In this document: piece by piece, positions 7,772-17,240 of the stretch | Layout of the letters: every line of letters begins with the position of its first letter | Numbering within the stretch: the first letter of the stretch is position 1 | NCBI GenBank assembly: GCA_024682655.1 | Contig: JAIKYZ010000008.1 | Location: 1-64,000 of the forward strand | From: Treponema sp. | GTDB lineage: Bacteria > Spirochaetota > Spirochaetia > Treponematales > Treponemataceae | Direction: 5' to 3' | Length of the DNA: 64,000 nucleotides | Translations under genes and position numbers: made by a program | Notes under the pieces: generated by a model | Told to the model about the DNA's origin: nothing | The model's database searches: none | What the model saw: the letters and a program-made list of their open reading frames with translations, nothing else

Positions 7772-9861
7772 TGAATCTTGATAAAAATCTTTTCATTGCA
7801 GATTACATTTCTGAAGCTCGCGAAATACTTGATTCTCTTGATGAATTGGCAATGGCCGCCACAAAAGAAAAGGGAAACAGCAAGTATCTAAAAGAAATTT
7901 TACGTCTTTTACATACCTTAAAGGGTTCTTCCCGCATGCTGGAATTTCTTCAAATAGAAAAAGTTGTGAATCATTTGGAGACCGTCTGCAAAAGTATACA
8001 GGGTAACAGAAGTGAAATCTCAAATAAGATAGTTCAGCTTTTAATGGGAGTGGATGAAATCCTCAGAAAGACTTTAGATTCCATAGAAAAAGGTTCTGAC
8101 GGTAATTTCCCCGAATATCAGGAAATTATTGAAAATATTGATAAGGCCCTTGAAGACGATTCATTTAAAACTGATTTTTCGGGTAAAGAAGAGAGTGATA
8201 ATTCTGAAAAAGATGAAGAAAAAGTTTCTCAGGATAATTCAGAATTTTTCCACGATTCCCAGACAATTAAGATTCAGATTTCCCAGGTAGATTCAATTTT
8301 ACAATCGCTGGATAAACTCATAATGAGGCAAATTAAACTCAAAAATGAGATAGATTCCCTAAAAAAACAGAGTGAAAGTGCCGGTTTTCAGGCCTTTCAG
8401 GAAATCTCAGAAAATATTTCCGTACTCGAAAATCAAAGTGTAGATATTCAGAAAAATATTATTGCTCTTAGAATGCTGCCTTTTGATATGATTTTACGGC
8501 CAATAAAACGTTCTATTGTTTCAGAAGCCTTAAAAGTTGGCAAAAATATTGATTTTGATATTCCTCAGTCCGAAATCACAATTGACAAATTCATTTTGGA
8601 AAAACTTCCTGCAATTTTAATTCACCTGGTTCGCAATTCAATTGACCACGGAATTGAAACTAAGGAAGAAAGATTAAAACTTGGTAAAAGTGAAAATGGA
8701 AAAATCTCGGTTTCTATAAGTCAGGTTTCCAATAGAATTTTTATTAATGTAAAAGATGATGGTCATGGAATTGATTATGAAAAAATCAAAGCAAAGGCCC
8801 TAAAAGTCTTTCCCGAAAAAGAAAACGAAATCCTTTCTGCCGATAAAAATGATTTACTTCAATTTATATTTGCGGCTGGTTTTTCTACAAAAGAACAGCA
8901 GACAGAACTTTCGGGCCGGGGAATAGGTCTTGATGTTGTCCGTAGCGAAATGGATAAACTTAAGGGTAAAATTACAGTCTATTCCGAAGTAAATCAGGGA
9001 ACAAATTTTGAACTTTCTCTGCCGGCTTCTCTTGCAACTCAGGATGGTTTATTTGTTTCGGTTTCGGATAATTCTTATTTGATTCTTTCCCACTATATAA
9101 AAGAAATTCTTACAGTTAAAAAATCGGATTTTCTTGAAATGCAGCATGGACCGGTAATAAATGTTCATGACGAACTGGTTCCTATTTTTGATTTTGATAT
9201 TATTAATCCAAATTCTCAAAAACATACCAATACAAAGAGTGAATTATCAATCGTCATCCTTGAATATTTGAATCGTAAGATTGGAGTTATTGTAGATAAG
9301 ATTTTACATTATGGTACTGTTGTTATTAAACCGGTACCTCCAATTTTAAAAGATTTTAATGCCCTGCAGGGACTTGTTTTTGACGAAAATTATAGAATTA
9401 TTCCAGTTCTTAATATTCCAGATACAATTCGCCGTTTTAGAGTTGTTAATGTTTATGATATTAAAAATCTGGAAGTTCGAAAAATGCCAAAAATTCACTC
9501 GGTTCTTGTTGTTGATGATTCCCATACAACTCGTCATATTGAACAGATTATTCTTGAAGCAGAAAACTACAATGTTTCGACAGCGGTAGATGGAATTGAT
9601 GCCCTTGAAAAAATGAAGGAACATAAATTTGATCTTGTTGTAACCGATGTTAAGATGCCTAGAATGGATGGTTTTGTTCTTCTGCATAATATGCGCCATA
9701 AGGAAGAACTTAAAAATATTCCTGTAATTATGGTTTCTTCTGTCTTTGAAGGGGATACTTTAGAAAAAGCAAAAAATCTTGGAGCCCAGGGCTATATCGT
9801 AAAATCTGATTTTGAAAGAGAAAATCTTACCGCCAAGGTAAAGGAGTTGCTGCATGACTAA
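7771..9861 (+). CDS. cheA: hybrid CheA histidine kinase with C-terminal receiver
   Basis: A 696-residue hybrid kinase starting at GTG with TTAGGAGG upstream. Order: HPt domain with phosphorylatable H48 in LLHTLKGSSR; acidic linker; dimerisation helices (about 165-235); ATPase domain with HLVRNSIDHGIE, DDGHGID and GRGIGLDVV; CheW-like regulatory domain; and a receiver (about 570-696) with VVDDSH, phosphoacceptor Asp in TDVKMP, VSS and VKSD. The canonical P2 CheY-binding domain is not evident. A CheA-receiver fusion without a free CheY resembles Myxococcus FrzE. The receiver may act as the output or as a phosphate sink. Confidence 0.9.
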   Translation: MNLDKNLFIADYISEAREILDSLDELAMAATKEKGNSKYLKEILRLLHTLKGSSRMLEFLQIEKVVNHLETVCKSIQGNRSEISNKIVQLLMGVDEILRKTLDSIEKGSDGNFPEYQEIIENIDKALEDDSFKTDFSGKEESDNSEKDEEKVSQDNSEFFHDSQTIKIQISQVDSILQSLDKLIMRQIKLKNEIDSLKKQSESAGFQAFQEISENISVLENQSVDIQKNIIALRMLPFDMILRPIKRSIVSEALKVGKNIDFDIPQSEITIDKFILEKLPAILIHLVRNSIDHGIETKEERLKLGKSENGKISVSISQVSNRIFINVKDDGHGIDYEKIKAKALKVFPEKENEILSADKNDLLQFIFAAGFSTKEQQTELSGRGIGLDVVRSEMDKLKGKITVYSEVNQGTNFELSLPASLATQDGLFVSVSDNSYLILSHYIKEILTVKKSDFLEMQHGPVINVHDELVPIFDFDIINPNSQKHTNTKSELSIVILEYLNRKIGVIVDKILHYGTVVIKPVPPILKDFNALQGLVFDENYRIIPVLNIPDTIRRFRVVNVYDIKNLEVRKMPKIHSVLVVDDSHTTRHIEQIILEAENYNVSTAVDGIDALEKMKEHKFDLVVTDVKMPRMDGFVLLHNMRHKEELKNIPVIMVSSVFEGDTLEKAKNLGAQGYIVKSDFERENLTAKVKELLHD

Positions 9862-11755
9862 AAATGACAAGCCTTTAATTTACCTTGCTCAAAGTTCAAA
9901 AGTACTGGCTAAAATTATTTCCTCCAGCCTGGAAAAACTTAACTACCAGGTTCAGATTTTTACCGACGGTTTTTCACTTTTAAAGAGTCTTCTAAAAGAA
10001 AGTCCAAATCTTATTATTGCCGATAAAAATCTTGAAAAAATTGACGGTCTTGAACTGTGCTCAATCTTAAAAAAGGGTTCTTCCAAAGCAGATATTCCTT
10101 TTATTTTGATTACAAGCGAAGACAAGGTTTATGATTTTTGGAATGATTCTTATCTGGCCAATGAAGCACTTTCAATTACAAGTCAAAATCTGGATTTACT
10201 TCTTTCTCAGGTGGAAGATTTATTAAAATATAAAAATCTGCCAATTAATACTTTTATCCAAGTTGAGGAAGAGGAAAAATCAAAGGAAATTAAAGTTTCT
10301 GAAGAAGAAAAACTTACCGGCTGGCTTGTAAATTCAATGGAAAAATCTTCCTACTATCTTAATATTTCTCAAAATCTCATGAAACTTTATCAGGATGTCA
10401 GAGATTTAGATATGCTGGTTGGAAATCTTTTCCGTCTTTTATACAGGGCTTGTGAATACGATATGATTACCCTGATTTTAGATGGTCAGAATGCAAAAGT
10501 TTACAAAACAGGAATTGAATATTTTGACCAGGCTACAATCGATGAATTCTGGAATATTTGTAAAACAGAATATGAACAAGAAGCAAAGAAGAATCACACA
10601 ATCAGATATGAAGAAAAATCTTTTATTCAGATTGTAAATACTTTTGACCAGGCCGACAGCGAAATTTCTTCCAAAAATGATTCAAAATCCCAGAATAAAA
10701 AACTTGAATCTTATCAGGCTTACACAATTAAAAATGGCAATGAATTTGTAGGAACTTTACATCTTACTTCCCGACGAAAAAAAATCTTTAACTACAAAAT
10801 TCAATCTTCAATTGATTATATTTTACCTTCTCTTGCTAATCTTTTGCAGGAAGCTGTCCAGCGTTCAGAATTAATTGAAAAAGAATCTAAAATCAGAAAA
10901 GCCTTTTCTAAATTTGTTCCAGAACAGGTAATTAATGATTTTTTGGATTCAGATGGAAACAGTGAGGCAAAAAATAGTAACGAAAAGCGAAATGTCGTAA
11001 TTTTGATGAGTGATATAAGAAGTTTTACTTCCATAAGTGAAGTAAACCGCCCGGAAGATGTCGTAAATTTCTTAAATAATTATTTTACCCGCATGGTTGA
11101 TATTGTAAAAAAATATGGGGGCACGGTTGATAAATTTATTGGAGATGCAATTATGGTTTTGTTTGGTGCTCCAATCAGTTACAACGATAATGCCAAGCGT
11201 GCGGTTATGGCTGCAATTGAAATGTATGCTCAGCTGGAATCAATTCCCTGTGGTCAGTTAAAATTTCCAGAGGGGGTAAAACTGGATGTTGGAATTGGAA
11301 TTCATTATGGAGATGTAATTGTAGGTCAAATTGGTAGTACAGATAAAACTTCTTACACAGTTATTGGCGACACTGTAAATCTTGCTTCCAGACTTGAAGG
11401 TCTTACAAAACTCTACGGAGCAAAAATTATAATTTCTCAGGCGGTAAATGATGAACTTGATGATTCAATGAACATTCTTCTGCTTGATTCTGTAAAGGTA
11501 AAAGGAAAAAAGGAAAGTGTTTTAATTTACAGGGCAGACGAAAAAGCTCTGCCAAAGAAATTTACTCAGGCCTATGAAAAAGGATTTAAATCTTACAACG
11601 AAGGAGCATTCACTCTTGCAATCCCTTATTTTGAAAAGGCTCTTGAAATATTGCCTAATGATAAGGCCGCAAAGTTGATGCTGGAACGTTGTAATGAATT
11701 TGCTATAAATAAACCAGAAAATTGGGATGGCGCTGTTGCGCTTACTTCAAAATAA
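9854..11755 (+). CDS. class III adenylate cyclase with degenerate receiver and GAF-like region
   Basis: A 633-residue protein. Residues 1-120 form a receiver-like domain that keeps the acceptor Asp (IIADKN) but lacks the paired acids after strand 1 (YLAQSS). A GAF-like middle region follows. The class III cyclase domain (about 370-550) has metal-binding Asp residues in MSDIRSFT and KFIGDAIMVLFG, and YTVIGDTVNLASRL for substrate and transition-state contacts; the Lys and Thr favour ATP. A short TPR-like tail closes it. It makes cAMP. The gene overlaps cheA by 8 bp, so it is translationally coupled and probably an output of that kinase. Confidence 0.88.
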   Translation: MTKNDKPLIYLAQSSKVLAKIISSSLEKLNYQVQIFTDGFSLLKSLLKESPNLIIADKNLEKIDGLELCSILKKGSSKADIPFILITSEDKVYDFWNDSYLANEALSITSQNLDLLLSQVEDLLKYKNLPINTFIQVEEEEKSKEIKVSEEEKLTGWLVNSMEKSSYYLNISQNLMKLYQDVRDLDMLVGNLFRLLYRACEYDMITLILDGQNAKVYKTGIEYFDQATIDEFWNICKTEYEQEAKKNHTIRYEEKSFIQIVNTFDQADSEISSKNDSKSQNKKLESYQAYTIKNGNEFVGTLHLTSRRKKIFNYKIQSSIDYILPSLANLLQEAVQRSELIEKESKIRKAFSKFVPEQVINDFLDSDGNSEAKNSNEKRNVVILMSDIRSFTSISEVNRPEDVVNFLNNYFTRMVDIVKKYGGTVDKFIGDAIMVLFGAPISYNDNAKRAVMAAIEMYAQLESIPCGQLKFPEGVKLDVGIGIHYGDVIVGQIGSTDKTSYTVIGDTVNLASRLEGLTKLYGAKIIISQAVNDELDDSMNILLLDSVKVKGKKESVLIYRADEKALPKKFTQAYEKGFKSYNEGAFTLAIPYFEKALEILPNDKAAKLMLERCNEFAINKPENWDGAVALTSK

Positions 11756-11767
11756 AAAGGAGTGGAT

Positions 11768-13606
11768 ATGAGTTTTAAGGAGAAACTTGCTAAAAAGAAG
11801 ACTGCTTCTAATAAGGACATAAATTTTGGAAAAGAGGTTTTTAGAAAACTCGTAGTTTCCAATATTTTATTTACAATAGTTACTTTAGCAGCCTGTATTG
11901 CTATTGCTTATGGAAATGTTCTTTTTCTTGATTTGCCAAATATTATAGTTTTAGGGCTTATTATTTGTATTGGGCTTCATGTTCTTGTTTTAGGAATTAT
12001 GAATCAATTAGCTTCCCAGTCAATTACAGAAGATTTAACTTCCTTTTATTATTATGATTCAACGGTAAAAGAAAGAACTAAATTGATGAAGCAGCTTATG
12101 GGAATGCCAGCTAGAATTGGAGCCCTGTCTTTTACAATTTTTATTGGCTGCGGAATTATCTGGATTTCCTTTTTTACTAAAATTTCCAGTTTGAATTTAT
12201 CCACTGTGATTTTAGTTTCCTGCCTTATGTTTGTTGGAGCTTATTTTTCTGCCGTAAATGCAATAACCGAAATTACCCAGAAGATTTGTTCCCGCCACGC
12301 CTCAAATATTGTAGAAAAGGGTGTTTCTAAAGAAGAAGTTGAAAAAAATCACACTTTTGGAATGACTTCTACCGTTATTACCATTCTCCACATTTTTGCG
12401 CCAATCATATTATTTAGTTTAATTTTTTATATTCTGGCCTGGAGAACTTACGCTTCTTACTCAGCCGAAAAAGTAGATTTTTTCAGACTTATTTTAATTG
12501 GAATCATCGCAATTACTTCCTACAATTATTTTTCAACCATTTTATTCAAGAGAATGATGCGTTCAATTAATAACATGAAAGATTTAATGTCTGGAATTAA
12601 TAAGGAAAATCTCCATAAAGTAAAATTTGAAAAGACAGACCTTTCAAATGAGTTTATGTACAACGTTTATCTTATCAACACAATTGTAGAAATTCTTCAG
12701 AAAATCTTAAAGGAAAGTCAGAGAATTTCTATGTCGGTAATTGAATCAAGTAATGAACTTTCGGTTATTTCAAGGGAAACCGCAGTTACTTCTTTGGAAC
12801 AGAATTCTGGTGTAAAAGAACTGCTTTCTGCCATGGAAGAATCTGATGCCCTTTCTAAAAATATTTCGGAAAAAATTGGCGAAGTTTCTCTGGTAGCAAA
12901 AAGAACAACTGATAATATAAACGAAGGTTTTGGTATTCTTAAAGAAAATATGCAGAAACTTGATGAAATTAAAAGGGCAAATGATGTTACTGTGGATGGA
13001 ATCAAAGAATTAACAGAGAAAGTTTCTGGTATTTCAGATATAGCAAGAATCATTAATTCTATTGCCGACCAGACAAATATTATTGCTTTTAATGCTGAAC
13101 TTGAAGCTTCCAGTGCCGGAGATGTAGGCGAAAATTTCTCTCTGGTAGCTAACGAAATCAGACGTCTTACAAATTCAACAATTCAATCAACCGAGGAAAT
13201 TAGAAAACGAATCATAGAAATTCAACATTCTTCTGATGAATTGCTGCTTTCTTCTCAAAATGGAAGTAAAAAGATTCTGGACGGAAATCAGATTATTAAT
13301 GATTTGAATCACCGTTTTGAAGAACTTAAAGAATCTTCTGAGTCAATGAATTATGCTTCGGAAGATATTAAAAATATCATAGAACAACAAACCGCTTCTT
13401 TTGCTCAAATTGTAATTACTTTACGCCAGATTGCAGAAGCAGCCGAAACTTTCTCTGGTTCTACCCAGAAGATTTCAGATTCCGCTCAAAATCTTTGCTT
13501 AATCTCAGATAATCTTAAAAATCTTCAGCCAAAAGAAGTACTGGAAGAAAATGAATCAGAAAAGCAGGAACTTCAAGAAGAATATTCAAATAGTGAGGTG
13601 CAATAA
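11768..13606 (+). CDS. methyl-accepting chemotaxis-type receptor, six membrane segments, copy 1
   Basis: A 612-residue protein. The start is set at the ATG at 11768, since AGGAG (11758-11762) runs into an alternative GTG at 11762. About six hydrophobic segments fill residues 35-270, with almost no periplasmic loops, so it probably senses within the membrane. The C-terminal signalling domain contains IINSIADQTNIIAFNAELEA followed by SSAGDVGENFSLVANEIRRL, a recognisable MCP hairpin tip that differs from the consensus NAAIEAARAGE. It is followed by a paralogue with a TAATG overlap. Both probably feed the CheA encoded upstream. Confidence 0.85.
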   Translation: MSFKEKLAKKKTASNKDINFGKEVFRKLVVSNILFTIVTLAACIAIAYGNVLFLDLPNIIVLGLIICIGLHVLVLGIMNQLASQSITEDLTSFYYYDSTVKERTKLMKQLMGMPARIGALSFTIFIGCGIIWISFFTKISSLNLSTVILVSCLMFVGAYFSAVNAITEITQKICSRHASNIVEKGVSKEEVEKNHTFGMTSTVITILHIFAPIILFSLIFYILAWRTYASYSAEKVDFFRLILIGIIAITSYNYFSTILFKRMMRSINNMKDLMSGINKENLHKVKFEKTDLSNEFMYNVYLINTIVEILQKILKESQRISMSVIESSNELSVISRETAVTSLEQNSGVKELLSAMEESDALSKNISEKIGEVSLVAKRTTDNINEGFGILKENMQKLDEIKRANDVTVDGIKELTEKVSGISDIARIINSIADQTNIIAFNAELEASSAGDVGENFSLVANEIRRLTNSTIQSTEEIRKRIIEIQHSSDELLLSSQNGSKKILDGNQIINDLNHRFEELKESSESMNYASEDIKNIIEQQTASFAQIVITLRQIAEAAETFSGSTQKISDSAQNLCLISDNLKNLQPKEVLEENESEKQELQEEYSNSEVQ

Positions 13607-15402
13607 TGAAAGACAGTCAGAAAAACTTATCATTAGAAAGTAAACTCTTTAAAGCAAGTCATATTCCAGATATAGCCTGTGGTATTATTCTGCTTTTATA
13701 TACAGTTTTTATTTTAAACCTTAAAATTTCAACTCACTATATTTTAATTTTAATTGTAATTGCTGGTGTTCTTTTTGCTCAATTCTGTTTATCTTCAATT
13801 ACTAATCACTTTTTAATGAGCAAAACTTCAAAACTTATCGAAAAGTGGGAGAGTGAAGAAACAAGTCTAGAAGAAAGGACAAAAATATTTCTTTCTTTAC
13901 ATAAATTACCAAAAAGAAAATCTTTAGAAGCCTTTACTTACTTCTTTATCTGTTCAATTCTGCTTGGACTTGCTTATCATTTTATCTACAAGGTAAATAT
14001 CAGCATAAACTTAGTCAGTGTTTTTTCTTGTTTTCTTGGCTCTTATGTGGCTGGACTTCTGGCTTTAGCAAATTCAAGTTCAATTTGTAATGAATATGCC
14101 TGCAAATTAGTTGAATCTGGAATAGACACTAAGATTTTAAATAAAAGAACTAATTTTGGTCTTTCTTACAAGAGTACCTTTACCTTTTATTGTACAGTTC
14201 CTGTTGTCTGGGGCTTTTTACTTGCAATGGGACTTTTCTACGTTTATTACTATAACAATGTAATTTCAAGTTCTGGTACAGGTTTTCTTCCTGCTGATTA
14301 TTATGGAAAGGGCCTTAGAAAAATTCAGCTTTCCCGTCTGGCAGTTGTAATTGCAATTAATGCCATGGTTGGAATTGCTTCTGTTTATTCTTTCTTAAAA
14401 AGTATCTTAGTTTCTTCTAAAAAACTTCAGGATTCTATGCTTCATATAATTAAAAATGATATTTTTACTGTAAAATTGGTACCAACTGATTTTGAATCGG
14501 AAGTTTCTTACAATCTCTACCTTATAAACCAGATTGTAATTTTGTTCAGGTCTATTCTGAATGACATTCATGAAATTGGCGATACAATGATTGAACCAAT
14601 GGAAGGCCTTTCCGAAATTGCCCAGTCCACTGCTTCAACTTCTCTGGAGCAATCAACAGGGGTAAAAGAAATTCTCGCTACAATGGAAGATACCGACCGC
14701 CAAACCCGAAATATCGTAGATAAAATTGCTGATGTAACAACTGTGGCAGAAGGTACAGAAAATAATGTAAATGCCGGTTTTGAAACTTTACAGTTTAATC
14801 TTGATAAAATGTCCGAAATTACAGAGGCTAATATTTCAACAATTACTGGTATTCGTGCTCTGGGAGAAAAAATTGGAAGTATTTGGGAAATTGTAAAAAT
14901 TATTAATGATATTGCCGACCAGACTAGAATTATTGCCTTTAATGCCGAACTGGAAGCTTCTTCTGCAGGGGACAGCGGTAAAAATTTCCATATTGTTGCA
15001 AATGAAGTTCGCCGCCTGGCTGCCGGAATTACAAATTCAGTAGATCAGATTAAGGAAAGAATTACAGAAATTCAACATTCATCCGATAACTTAATAATAA
15101 CTTCGGAAAGTGGAACAGAGAAGATTCGCGAAGGTCTTGACCTTTCTGAAAAACTCAAAGAAAAATTTGATGATATTCAATCTTCTTCAGAAATTACTGT
15201 GGAATCTGCAAATCAAATTAAAGAAATAATTAATCAGCAGTCTACAGCTTTTGATCAGATTGTTGCTACTGTACGTCAGATTTCTTCTGGTATTGAGAAC
15301 TTTTCTACTTCGACAAGTACTGTTAATAATACTGCACAGAAACTTAAGGAAGCTGCAAATCTTCTGGAAAATTTGCATGTAAGTATTATTGCGCAGGAAT
15401 AA
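13606..15402 (+). CDS. methyl-accepting chemotaxis-type receptor, six membrane segments, copy 2
   Basis: A 598-residue paralogue of the preceding receptor with the same layout: about six membrane helices within residues 20-275, then a coiled-coil signalling domain with IINDIADQTRIIAFNAELEA and SSAGDSGKNFHIVANEVRRL. Its ATG overlaps the previous stop (TAATG). The two receptors may form heterodimers or share an array. As in copy 1, there is no sizeable periplasmic sensor domain. Glutamine/glutamate pairs in the helices are possible CheR/CheB targets, but I cannot place them firmly. Confidence 0.85.
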   Translation: MKDSQKNLSLESKLFKASHIPDIACGIILLLYTVFILNLKISTHYILILIVIAGVLFAQFCLSSITNHFLMSKTSKLIEKWESEETSLEERTKIFLSLHKLPKRKSLEAFTYFFICSILLGLAYHFIYKVNISINLVSVFSCFLGSYVAGLLALANSSSICNEYACKLVESGIDTKILNKRTNFGLSYKSTFTFYCTVPVVWGFLLAMGLFYVYYYNNVISSSGTGFLPADYYGKGLRKIQLSRLAVVIAINAMVGIASVYSFLKSILVSSKKLQDSMLHIIKNDIFTVKLVPTDFESEVSYNLYLINQIVILFRSILNDIHEIGDTMIEPMEGLSEIAQSTASTSLEQSTGVKEILATMEDTDRQTRNIVDKIADVTTVAEGTENNVNAGFETLQFNLDKMSEITEANISTITGIRALGEKIGSIWEIVKIINDIADQTRIIAFNAELEASSAGDSGKNFHIVANEVRRLAAGITNSVDQIKERITEIQHSSDNLIITSESGTEKIREGLDLSEKLKEKFDDIQSSSEITVESANQIKEIINQQSTAFDQIVATVRQISSGIENFSTSTSTVNNTAQKLKEAANLLENLHVSIIAQE

Positions 15403-15446
15403 GGAATAGAATAAGAATCCTGATTGAATAAGGAGTTTTCTGCTCA

Positions 15447-17219
15447 ATGAAAAAGAAATATGTGGTTTATGATACTTTTATTAGTCTCTATTGCCTCTTA
15501 ATTGTTTTATGGGTTGTCGCTGTTTTGATAAAAGCTTACCGCGCTCCCGGAAATCAAATATTGTATCGTGCACCTGCATATTTTGATTGTAGCGCTGGCT
15601 GGTATGACGACCGGGGTAATATCCTTGATATTGATGATTTGACTTTTAGTAAGTCTGAAGTAGGAAAAGAAAGAATTCTTCATTATCAAATTCCAAGTGA
15701 CTATAATCTTTGTGAAAATCAAGCTATATGTTTTTTTAGCCGGGGAATGGATTTTGATGTATATGCTCAATCTTTTAATTGTAATTCTTCTGATTCAGAA
15801 AATTTTAATAGATTTGAGCCCAGAAAGATTTATGAATTCAGGCAAAATGCAGCTCGTCTTTCAGGAGAAGATATTGGACTTACAGCTCAGATTGTTCCAC
15901 TTCACTGCAGCGACAAGGAAAGTGAAATTACCTTGGTAATAACTCCCGCTGAATATTCTGCCTTTATTCTTGATATGAGAATTCAAAAATCTACAGATTT
16001 TCTCTTAAGTGTTTTAAGGCCAAGACTTTCTCTCTTTGTTGCTTCTTTAGTTATTTTCTTTTTTGGTATAGCTATTCTTGTATATACATTTTTTGCAATT
16101 AAAAGAGAAAGAGAAGGAAAAATTGCAATGTATGCCTGGGGCCTTTTTTCTTTGATTATTGGTACAATGCTTGTAATCCAAAGTCAGGTATTACAAATAC
16201 TTACAGGAAAACCCGAATTCTTTACTACATTAAAATATGCCCTGGCTCTTCTTTTGTGTTTCCCTCTGTCGGTTCTTATTGATTATATTCCCAGGGTAGG
16301 TCATAAACATTTTTCTTTTGCAATTGGAATTATTGTCGCTCTGCTTATGGTTTTTGAAACTGCGGGAAATTTCTTTATGAATATTTCTTTTTACCGATTA
16401 TTTTATCTTTCGGCCCTTATCATGCTTTATATTTTTGCCATGTCTATATATCTTTTGATAAGGGAATGTAGATACAGCTTAAAAAATCACAAAAAACTAA
16501 ATACGGTAGGCATGCTTTCATTAATGGTGGCACTGGAAGTTTTTGCTATTATTGATCTTTCAATTTATTATGCTTCTAAAAGGCATATGACTGACTGGGG
16601 AAGATGGCTTAGAAACGCTTATTTAGTTTATATCCTGATAGTTTTAGTTATTGCCCTTAGAATTTCAATTAAGAGAAATAAAAAAGCCCAGCTAGCCGAT
16701 AAATATAAGGCCGATTCATTAACCGATGCTATGACCGGACTTTATAATAAGGGTGCCTATATTGAGAGAGAAGAAGAATTAACTCAGAAACTTATTAAGC
16801 AAAGAGAAAAGGGTAACAATGACTTTTCTTTTGTTATTATGTCTTTAGATTTGAATAATCTTAAAAAAGTTAATGATTCTATGGGTCACGAAGCAGGAGA
16901 TATATTTATTCAAAAAGCCTCTAAACTTCTAAAAAATGCAGTTGGCGATAATGGTGAAGTTTTTAGAGTAGGCGGAGATGAATTTCTTGCTTTGATTTTT
17001 GGCAAAGATTTAGAGATAATATATGAACATATAATTAATAAATTAAATAAAGATATTGAAGATTTTAATAATAAGGAAAAATCTTTAATTCCATTGACTT
17101 TTGCTTATGGTCACGCAATTTGCCGTGCAGATCAAAATCAGTCAATCCACGATTCAGAAAGAATGGCCGATAAAGAAATGTATGCCTGTAAACATAAAAT
17201 GAAAATGGAAAGGGAATAA
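15447..17219 (+). CDS. membrane-bound diguanylate cyclase (7TM sensor plus GGDEF)
   Basis: A 590-residue protein: N-terminal helix (about 9-29), a periplasmic region to about residue 185, seven predicted helices (about 190-410, a 7TMR-DISM-like layout) and a C-terminal GGDEF domain beginning at DSLTDAMTGLYNKGAY. The active-site motif RVGGDEF is intact, and MSLDLNNLKKVNDSMGHEAGD carries the metal and base contacts, so it should make c-di-GMP. No RxxD inhibitory site is visible just upstream of GGDEF. AGGAG lies 11 nt before the ATG. It lies between the receptors and an HD-GYP gene. Confidence 0.88.
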   Translation: MKKKYVVYDTFISLYCLLIVLWVVAVLIKAYRAPGNQILYRAPAYFDCSAGWYDDRGNILDIDDLTFSKSEVGKERILHYQIPSDYNLCENQAICFFSRGMDFDVYAQSFNCNSSDSENFNRFEPRKIYEFRQNAARLSGEDIGLTAQIVPLHCSDKESEITLVITPAEYSAFILDMRIQKSTDFLLSVLRPRLSLFVASLVIFFFGIAILVYTFFAIKREREGKIAMYAWGLFSLIIGTMLVIQSQVLQILTGKPEFFTTLKYALALLLCFPLSVLIDYIPRVGHKHFSFAIGIIVALLMVFETAGNFFMNISFYRLFYLSALIMLYIFAMSIYLLIRECRYSLKNHKKLNTVGMLSLMVALEVFAIIDLSIYYASKRHMTDWGRWLRNAYLVYILIVLVIALRISIKRNKKAQLADKYKADSLTDAMTGLYNKGAYIEREEELTQKLIKQREKGNNDFSFVIMSLDLNNLKKVNDSMGHEAGDIFIQKASKLLKNAVGDNGEVFRVGGDEFLALIFGKDLEIIYEHIINKLNKDIEDFNNKEKSLIPLTFAYGHAICRADQNQSIHDSERMADKEMYACKHKMKMERE

Positions 17220-17240
17220 AATTAGAAGGGGGAAGTTTCT

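Noticed and set aside
9346-9699. Long antisense reading frames within cheA and other genes
   Set aside because: They are shadows of the strong coding frames, without Shine-Dalgarno or recognisable domains.
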